From: Indiicoccus explosivorum
Lineage (GTDB): Bacteria > Bacillota > Bacilli > Bacillales_A > Planococcaceae
DNA: 64,000 bases
Reading direction: 5' to 3'
Assembly (NCBI RefSeq): GCF_002167005.1
Contig: NZ_NHTN01000010.1
Location: 1-64,000 of the forward strand
The translations under genes were made by a program, and so were the position numbers. Shown here piece after piece: positions 58,994 through 64,000 of the stretch (position 1 is its first letter; each line of letters starts with the position of its first letter). Below the pieces are notes generated by a model that did no database searches, was not told the origin of the DNA, and was given only the letters and a program-made list of their open reading frames with translations.

Positions 58994-59352
58994 ACGTACG
59001 CATACCGATTTTGAAACTGCGAGATTGCCTGATTGTGTCTATCCAGTGGGAGCTTGATGATCAGACCGCCATTCAGTTCCAGGAGGACCTCCTGAAGAAA
59101 CTGCATGAAACGAGTGCCCGCGGAGTCGTTATCGACCTCACGTCGATCGATTTCATCGATTCATTCATCGCTAAAGTCCTGGGGGATGTCATCAGTATGT
59201 CCAGCCTGATGGGGGCGCGGGTAGTCATTACAGGCATCCAGCCGGCTGTTGCGATTACGCTGATCGAACTTGGCATCCGTCTGGAAGATGTCATGACAGC
59301 CCTTGATTTAGAAAACGGTCTGGATAAACTTCAACTGGAATTGGAGGGCTAA
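58990..59352 (+). CDS. rsbS: Stressosome scaffold RsbS
   Basis: 120 residues, a single STAS domain. The phosphorylated serine is Ser58 in [19 protein letters not shown], as in B. subtilis RsbS (Ser59). Phosphorylation by RsbT releases RsbT. The start overlaps the rsbR stop by four bases (ATGA), so the core subunits are coupled. Cytosolic complex. Confidence 0.96.
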   Translation: MNVRIPILKLRDCLIVSIQWELDDQTAIQFQEDLLKKLHETSARGVVIDLTSIDFIDSFIAKVLGDVISMSSLMGARVVITGIQPAVAITLIELGIRLEDVMTALDLENGLDKLQLELEG

Positions 59353-59355
59353 TAT

Positions 59356-59757
59356 ATGAGCAACCAGTCCTCAGTGGAAATTTTGACTGAATGGGATATT
59401 GTCGCAGCCAGACAGCTCGGCCGCAACGTGGCGAAAGAGCTGGGCTTCGGGACAGTAGACCAGGCCAGAATCACGACGGCCATCAGCGAACTTGCCCGTA
59501 ATATCTATTTATACGCAGGGCAGGGGAAAATCGAGATCCAGCGGGTCACTGAAAAAGGACTCAATGGCATCATGATTATCGCAACCGATAACGGTCCGGG
59601 CATACCGGACATTAGGAAAGTGATGGAAGACGGTTTTTCCACTTCGGGCGGTCTTGGAGCCGGACTTCCGGGCGTTAAGCGCCTGATGGACGACTTCAGA
59701 ATTGATACCAATTTAGGGGAAGGGACCGATATCCGCGCGACAAAGTGGCTTAGATAG
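59356..59757 (+). CDS. rsbT: Serine/threonine kinase RsbT
   Basis: 133 residues, GHKL-type ATPase/kinase. N-box LARNIYLYAG region and ATP lid DNGPGIPD...GLGAGLPGVKRLMDDF. It phosphorylates RsbR and RsbS on stress, then leaves the stressosome and activates RsbU. Four bases after rsbS. Ribosome site GGAGGG in the end of rsbS. Confidence 0.95.
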   Translation: MSNQSSVEILTEWDIVAARQLGRNVAKELGFGTVDQARITTAISELARNIYLYAGQGKIEIQRVTEKGLNGIMIIATDNGPGIPDIRKVMEDGFSTSGGLGAGLPGVKRLMDDFRIDTNLGEGTDIRATKWLR

Positions 59758-59768
59758 GAGGAAGCTGA

Positions 59769-60770
59769 GTGGTTCAGATCATTGAAAGCCAATATAAGGA
59801 AATTTTGGCGCGGTACATCCGGGAGCAGTCGGAGCAGAATCTGTACGCAGGTCAACGGTTGAGCCGCCAGTTTCTCCAGGAAAACGTCCAGCCTGAAGAA
59901 GTGATCAGCATGCACAAAGCGGCACTGGAGGAACTTCATGGCGAACTTCCTGCAGAAGTATGGCATTCATTCGACCTGCTCGTCGAAATGATGATCAGCT
60001 ACGGAATGGCCAACAGGGAGCGTCAGAGCCTTGTGAAAAAACAGGAAGAACTCCGGGTGGAGATGGATTTGGCGGCGCATGTGCAGGATACCTTGCTGAA
60101 AACGGACCGGCCGGACGTGGAGGGGCTCGATATCGGGGTCGTTTCCATTCCGTCCCGCGCGATGAATGGCGATTACATATACTTTGTGTATGACGATGAA
60201 GGCTCGGCCGGTGTAGCGGTGGCGGATGTCATCGGAAAAGGCATTCCGGCAGCACTCTGCATGTCGATGATCAAGTTCGGCCTGGACAGCTTGGATAACG
60301 CCGCTGCCAATCCGAGCGAGGTATTGGGCGTCATTAACCGGATCGTGGAGAAGAGCATCGATGATGCCATGTTCGTCTCCATGTTCTACGGGAAGTATAA
60401 CGCGGAAAACGCTGTCCTGACTTTCGGGAGTGCGGGTCATGAACCGGCCATTTTGTACCGGGCGGAAACTGACCGGTTCGAGGAGTTGCGGGCGAAGGGT
60501 CTTCTCCTCGGTGTTTCACCAAAAGCGAAATACGAAGACCGGGACGTCCAGCTGCGGACCGGTGACCTGGTCATCGCTATGACGGACGGCGTAACAGAAG
60601 GCCGGACGGAGGCGGGCTTCATCGATCAGAGCATCATTTTCGACATGGTCCGTGAAAAGAAAGAAGCCGGCGCGCAAGAGATTGCAGAATATCTATATGA
60701 GGAACTCAGCCGGATGCAGCAGGCAGATCTGCGGGATGACTTTACACTCGTCATTTATAAAAAAAGCTGA
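59769..60770 (+). CDS. rsbU: Phosphatase RsbU
   Basis: 333 residues from GTG 59769 after AGGAGGAAG. The N-terminal about 85 residues form the helical RsbT-binding domain. The rest is a PPM/SpoIIE-type phosphatase: metal-binding regions are SRAMNGDYIYF, VADVIGKGIPAALCMSM and MTDGVTEGRTEAG, ending LRDDFTLVIYKKS. Activated by RsbT, it dephosphorylates RsbV. A gap with a sigma-B promoter follows, dividing the upstream and downstream halves of the operon. Confidence 0.95.
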   Translation: MVQIIESQYKEILARYIREQSEQNLYAGQRLSRQFLQENVQPEEVISMHKAALEELHGELPAEVWHSFDLLVEMMISYGMANRERQSLVKKQEELRVEMDLAAHVQDTLLKTDRPDVEGLDIGVVSIPSRAMNGDYIYFVYDDEGSAGVAVADVIGKGIPAALCMSMIKFGLDSLDNAAANPSEVLGVINRIVEKSIDDAMFVSMFYGKYNAENAVLTFGSAGHEPAILYRAETDRFEELRAKGLLLGVSPKAKYEDRDVQLRTGDLVIAMTDGVTEGRTEAGFIDQSIIFDMVREKKEAGAQEIAEYLYEELSRMQQADLRDDFTLVIYKKS

Positions 60771-60775
60771 TCGGT

Positions 60776-60801
60776 GTTTATTCGGCAGGTTCAGCGGGTA
60801 T
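60776..60801 (+). promoter_or_regulatory. Sigma-B promoter of rsbV-rsbW-sigB-rsbX
   Basis: GTTTAT (60776-60781), 14 bp, GGGTAT (60796-60801), a near-perfect sigma-B site at the same position as in B. subtilis (autoregulation). 102 bp before rsbV. Confidence 0.75.
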
Positions 60802-60816
60802 TGAAGTCAACAGCGT

Positions 60817-60842
60817 GTTTATTCAATTTTTTAAACGGATAA
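60817..60842 (+). promoter_or_regulatory. Second GTTTAT box 41 bp downstream
   Basis: GTTTAT (60817-60822), 14 bp, GGATAA (60837-60842). Same spacing as the first but with a poorer -10; it could be a degenerate duplicate. Confidence 0.3.
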
Positions 60843-60903
60843 CGTACTGAATCCATATTGAAATAAACCACTAATGACAAGTGAAAACAGGGGTGTCGAC
60901 TAC

Positions 60904-61233
60904 ATGAACATTCAAGTGGAACTGCACGAGGATAATAAAAACCTGACAGGCGTCGTACGGGGGGAAATTGATGCGCATACAGCGCCGGTTCTCCGGGAAC
61001 GTCTGGAAGCCCATCAGGACCAGGAAGGCCTGAATGCGGTCATCGATTTATCAGGAGTAAATTACATGGACAGCACCGGTCTGGGTGTATTCGTGGCATT
61101 TTTCAAAGCGCTCAATGCAAAAGAAGGCCACGTCAAACTGACCGGTCTTTCCGCGCGTTTAAAACGTCTTTTTGACATTACCGGCCTTGGAGACATCATG
61201 GACATTGAATCAGCAGAAAAAGGTGGTAACTAA
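60904..61233 (+). CDS. rsbV: Anti-anti-sigma factor RsbV
   Basis: 109 residues, STAS domain. Phosphorylated serine Ser57 in NYMDSTGLGVFVAFFKAL. When unphosphorylated it binds RsbW and frees sigma-B. ATG 60904 (MNIQVELHEDNKNLTG), downstream of AGGGGTG. First gene of the autoregulated unit; rsbW starts two bases after the stop. Confidence 0.95.
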   Translation: MNIQVELHEDNKNLTGVVRGEIDAHTAPVLRERLEAHQDQEGLNAVIDLSGVNYMDSTGLGVFVAFFKALNAKEGHVKLTGLSARLKRLFDITGLGDIMDIESAEKGGN

Positions 61234-61235
61234 TT

Positions 61236-61706
61236 ATGCGCCCTTTTGACTACATTGAAATGCGGGTTCCGGCAAAACCTCAATATGTCGGTGTTGCCAG
61301 GCTGGCTATCTCTGGACTCGCCAGCCGTATCGGGTTCTCGTACGATGACATTGAAGATTTGAAAATTGCGTCGAGTGAAGCGGTGACGAATGCTGTCCAG
61401 CATGCATATAAAGATGAAGAGGATGGGGAAGTTGTCATCGGCTGCGCGCTGTACGGAGATAAAATCGAAATCATGGTGGCGGACCACGGCAAAAGTTTTG
61501 ATTTCGAAGAAACAAAATCGAAAGTAGGACCTTACCACGAGCAGGAGGAAATCTCATTCATGCGTGAAGGAGGCCTGGGTCTGTACTTGATCGAGACCTT
61601 GATGGATGAAGTGAAAGTCCACCATCAAGAAGGTGTGACTGTATTCATGACTAAGCATGTCAAGCGAGAGCAGGTGGAAGAGGATGTCGAAACAGTCTCA
61701 TCCTAA
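61236..61706 (+). CDS. rsbW: Anti-sigma-B factor RsbW
   Basis: 156 residues, GHKL kinase. N box EAVTNAVQHAY, and ATP-binding region ADHGKSFDFEETKS and GGLGLYLIETLMDEVKV. Binds sigma-B or phosphorylates RsbV depending on ATP level. Overlaps sigB by 23 bp, which couples their synthesis so that the inhibitor and sigma factor are made together. Confidence 0.96.
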   Translation: MRPFDYIEMRVPAKPQYVGVARLAISGLASRIGFSYDDIEDLKIASSEAVTNAVQHAYKDEEDGEVVIGCALYGDKIEIMVADHGKSFDFEETKSKVGPYHEQEEISFMREGGLGLYLIETLMDEVKVHHQEGVTVFMTKHVKREQVEEDVETVSS

Positions 61707-62466
61707 TCAGCCGACAAAAGAACAAGTCTTGGAATGGATTGAAGCTTACCAGAAAGATGAAGACGAGGAAGCCCAGACGAATCTGGTCCTTCATTATGAG
61801 CGTCTCGTTGAATCGATTGCACGGAAATATTCGAACGGGAAGTCGTATCATGAAGACATTGCGCAAGTCGGCATGCTCGGACTTCTCGGTGCAATCCGCC
61901 GCTATGATCCGTCTTACGGCAGGAGTTTTGAAGCATTCGCAGTGCCGACGATCATCGGAGAGATCAAACGCTTCCTCCGGGATAAGACATGGGCGATCCA
62001 CGTGCCCCGACGTATCAAGGAATTGGGACCGCGCATTAAATCCACGGTTGAACAGCTGACGATTGAACTGCAGCGATCCCCGCAGGTGTGGGAAATCGCT
62101 GAGTATCTCGACGTGGACGAAGATGATGTGCTGGAAGCCATGGAAATGGGGAAAAGCTATCAGGCGCTGTCCATGGACCATTCCCTGGAAGCGGATTCCG
62201 ACGGCAGCACAGTAACGTTGTTCGATGTAGTCGGCCAGGAAGACCTGGGTTATGAGAAAGCGGATCAGCGCATGCTCGTCGCCAACGCGATGAGCATCCT
62301 GTCAGAACGGGAAAAGCAGATCATCCAGTACACATACATTGAACAGCTTAGCCAGAAAGAGGCCGGCGACCGCCTCGGAATTTCACAAATGCATGTGTCG
62401 CGTCTCCAGCGGAAAGCGATCAAAAAACTACAGGAAGCCATTCTGGCTGCCGGCGGGGTCACCTAA
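61684..62466 (+). CDS. sigB: RNA polymerase sigma-B factor
   Basis: 260 residues. Region 2 is YHEDIAQVGMLGLLGAIRRYDPSYGRSFEAFAVPTIIGEIKRFLRDK; region 3 starts HVPRRIKELGPRI; region 4 helix-turn-helix is QLSQKEAGDRLGISQMHVSRLQRKAIKKL. Master factor of the general stress response recognising GTTTAA / GGGTAT. ATG 61684 inside rsbW. Sequences of this type are found before many genes in this window (see findings). Confidence 0.97.
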   Translation: MSKQSHPNQPTKEQVLEWIEAYQKDEDEEAQTNLVLHYERLVESIARKYSNGKSYHEDIAQVGMLGLLGAIRRYDPSYGRSFEAFAVPTIIGEIKRFLRDKTWAIHVPRRIKELGPRIKSTVEQLTIELQRSPQVWEIAEYLDVDEDDVLEAMEMGKSYQALSMDHSLEADSDGSTVTLFDVVGQEDLGYEKADQRMLVANAMSILSEREKQIIQYTYIEQLSQKEAGDRLGISQMHVSRLQRKAIKKLQEAILAAGGVT

Positions 62467-63066
62467 GTGGAAGTAATCCGCCATAAGTACGTGGATGTCT
62501 GCATCTATAACGCAGCCAAGAAAGGGAATTATGAATCTGGAGACAGCTATTTCACGATAGCGACAGATGAGTATTTCGTTTGTGCTGTTGCGGATGGTCT
62601 CGGGAACGGTCCGGTCGCCCGTCTGGCATCACAAGTGATCCCGACGATTCTGATGGAGCACCATCACGAAACAGTCGATGATCTGATGTCCCGCTTCAAT
62701 GATGAAATGTTTCAAAAACGCGGTGCTGCGGTGGCGATGTTCAAAGTTTACTTCGGTGAAAAGCATTTCGATTATAGCTGTGTCGGAAATATCCGGTTTT
62801 ATCTGTACAGACGGGAGACAGATGAACTCGTCTACCCGCTGCCGGTCATGGGCTATCTGTCGGGACGGCCGCAGAAACTGCGGACGCAGCGCTTTCCTTA
62901 TTCGGCGGGTGATCTGTTCCTGATCCATTCAGATGGGGTGGAACTGCGTAATCCGAAATCAATGATGCGCCGTGCGGGGATACCGGAACAGCTGTACCGC
63001 GATATATTCAAAGCGATTGAAACTGGCGACGATGCCACCTTCATTACCGGAAGCCTTCTTCATTGA
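62467..63066 (+). CDS. rsbX: Phosphatase RsbX
   Basis: 199 residues from GTG 62467, directly after the sigB stop. PPM phosphatase with metal site ADGLGNGPVARLASQ and the end TGDDATFITGSLL. It dephosphorylates RsbR and RsbS, resetting the stressosome. As in Bacillus it closes the sigB operon. Stop codon lies next to the terminator stem. Confidence 0.94.
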   Translation: MEVIRHKYVDVCIYNAAKKGNYESGDSYFTIATDEYFVCAVADGLGNGPVARLASQVIPTILMEHHHETVDDLMSRFNDEMFQKRGAAVAMFKVYFGEKHFDYSCVGNIRFYLYRRETDELVYPLPVMGYLSGRPQKLRTQRFPYSAGDLFLIHSDGVELRNPKSMMRRAGIPEQLYRDIFKAIETGDDATFITGSLLH

Positions 63067-63084
63067 GAGGAGGCTTCTTTTTTT
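63050..63084 (+). terminator. Terminator of the sigB operon
   Basis: GAAGCCTTCTT pairing with GAGGAGGCTTC, then TTTTTTTT. The rsbX stop codon is in the loop. Confidence 0.85.
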
Positions 63085-63100
63085 GTGGAGAAGGTTGCTG

Positions 63101-63106
63101 TATACT
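63101..63106 (+). promoter_or_regulatory. -10 box TATACT before tex
   Basis: TATACT 71 bp before ATG 63178; the -35 region is mainly T. Confidence 0.35.
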
Positions 63107-63177
63107 AAATGATTCAAGGGGTAGGGGATCGGACAGTAAGGCTCGGCAGGCAAATTACCGAAAGGTGTGGCGAGAAG

Positions 63178-64000
63178 ATGGAAATGCAGAAATTCCATGG
63201 AATCATAGGGAAAGAGACCGGTCTTCAAGCGAAACAGGTCAGACAAGTCATCGCGCTTCTCGAGGACGGCAACACAGTTCCGTTCATCGCGCGGTACCGG
63301 AAAGAAGCGACCGGCTCGCTCGATGAAGTGCAGATCAAGGCGATCAGTGACCGCTATACATACCGGATGAATCTCGAGTCAAGGAAGGATGAAGTCATCC
63401 GACTGATCGAAGAGCAGGAACAGATGACAGAGAAACTCCGGACTGACATCCTGAGCGCGGATGTGCTTCAGCGGGTGGAAGATCTGTACAGGCCGTATAA
63501 ACAGAAACGGCGCACGCGGGCTTCCGCCGCAAAAGAAAAAGGGCTGGAACCGCTGGCGGATTGGCTGATGCTCCACAGTCGGGACATCAGGCGGAAAGCT
63601 GCCGAGTTTATCGGACCGGAAGGAGCGCAGGATCCGGATGAAGCGCTTCAGGGCGCCCGTGATATTCTGGCGGAACAATTTTCAGATGACGCGGACATCC
63701 GGGAGAAAATCCGGGACGTCACCAGGAAGCAGGGAGTGATCCGCTCCGCTTTAAAGAAAGACGGGACGGATGAGAAGCACGTCTTCGAAATGTATTACGA
63801 GTATGAAGAGCGCGTGTCGGCGATTGTGCCTCATCGGATTCTTGCGATGAACCGGGGAGAAAAAGAAGGGGTGCTGAAAATCAGCATCGAACCTCCTGCA
63901 GACACCATCCGGCGGATCATGAAAAACAAATGGCTGAAACGCCATGCTGCGGCACAGGAAGTGGAGCAGGCGATTGAGGACAGCTATAAGCGGCTGATCC
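63178..64000 (+). CDS. tex: Transcription accessory protein Tex (YdcI), 5' part
   Basis: First 274 codons; continues beyond the window. N-terminal Tex helix-turn-helix and helical region: EMQKFHGIIGKETGLQAKQVRQVIALLEDGNTVPFIARYRKEATGSLDEV, then VEDLYRPYKQKRRTRASAAKEKGLEPLADWL and HVFEMYYEYEERVSAIVPHRILAMNRGEKEGVL, which leads to the YqgF-like domain. The S1 domain lies outside. Tex is a conserved RNA-binding protein that influences transcription. AAAGGTG ribosome site 10 bp upstream of ATG 63178. The same neighbour follows sigB in B. subtilis. Confidence 0.93.
   Translation, partial: MEMQKFHGIIGKETGLQAKQVRQVIALLEDGNTVPFIARYRKEATGSLDEVQIKAISDRYTYRMNLESRKDEVIRLIEEQEQMTEKLRTDILSADVLQRVEDLYRPYKQKRRTRASAAKEKGLEPLADWLMLHSRDIRRKAAEFIGPEGAQDPDEALQGARDILAEQFSDDADIREKIRDVTRKQGVIRSALKKDGTDEKHVFEMYYEYEERVSAIVPHRILAMNRGEKEGVLKISIEPPADTIRRIMKNKWLKRHAAAQEVEQAIEDSYKRLI

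Noticed and set aside
1-64000. CRISPR arrays, tRNA/rRNA genes, prophage or IS elements
   Set aside because: No regularly spaced repeats, cloverleaf-like or ribosomal sequences, integrases or transposases were seen on reading both strands. Small RNAs could still be missed without a covariance-model search.

Overview
The window is a chromosomal segment of a low-GC-lineage Gram-positive (Bacillales) that has itself drifted to moderate GC (about half G+C by eye). The family-level clues are a Bacillus-type sigB module (rsbRSTUVW-sigB-rsbX) set in the conserved order ddl-murF-cshA-ydbS-ydbT-rhomboid-acpS-alr-mazEF-rsb/sig-tex, strong GGAGG ribosome sites, many TTG/GTG starts, and intrinsic terminators after most genes. 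A Planococcaceae member (Planococcus/Bhargavaea-like) is my best guess. That is inference from gene content and base composition, not from a database search. No rRNA, tRNA, CRISPR, phage or insertion-sequence gene was seen.

Layout. 1-9.9 kb: metabolic and redox genes (Mn pyrophosphatase, DsbA/FrnE-like, azoreductase, FAD-Rieske oxidoreductase), an ABC exporter, YceI, MurB and a cation/proton antiporter. 10-17 kb: penicillin-acylase-family hydrolase, a CrcB fluoride-channel pair, P1 peptidase, a double GNAT protein, MntR and CvfB. 17-31 kb: secreted DUF1002 protein, CoA-disulfide reductase, ring-cleaving dioxygenase, small membrane proteins, GNAT enzymes, MFS pumps, lipid kinase, AraC regulator, YidC2, VanY-type carboxypeptidase and cardiolipin synthase. 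31.7-34.6 kb: a three-gene leftward operon encoding a GT4 glycosyltransferase, a sucrose-phosphate-phosphatase-like HAD enzyme and a squalene/phytoene-synthase-like protein. 34.7-41.9 kb: aldehyde dehydrogenase, MBL hydrolase, DAO-type oxidase, an XRE-TPR regulator and a divergent MFS pump. 42-45.1 kb: a sugar ABC importer without its ATPase. 45.4-52.8 kb: RodA, an SMR pair, Ddl, MurF and CshA. 53-64 kb: PH-domain membrane proteins, rhomboid, AcpS, Alr, MazEF, the full sigma-B stress module and the start of tex.

How it fits together. The window carries the sigma-B control system at its right end, and many other intergenic regions contain sequences close to the sigma-B promoter pattern (GTTTAA, 12-15 bp, GGGWAW), set 30-100 bp before start codons. 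The candidates precede the GT4/HAD/synthase operon, the aldehyde dehydrogenase, CoA-disulfide reductase, the FAD-Rieske protein, the MBL hydrolase, the lipid kinase, several small membrane or hydrophilic proteins, and rsbV itself. If right, much of this segment is one general-stress regulon. The most novel candidate system is the GT4/HAD/terpenoid-synthase operon with a sigma-B-like promoter. It resembles a two-step stress-solute pathway (glycosyl-phosphate synthase plus phosphatase) joined to a prenyl-condensing-enzyme homologue whose second metal motif has an Asn in place of the first Asp. Other notable items are a 32-codon membrane peptide, MhqR-like operators before two quinone-stress genes, hairpin repeats built on GTGCCTGGCAC, and terminators that contain the stop codons of converging genes.
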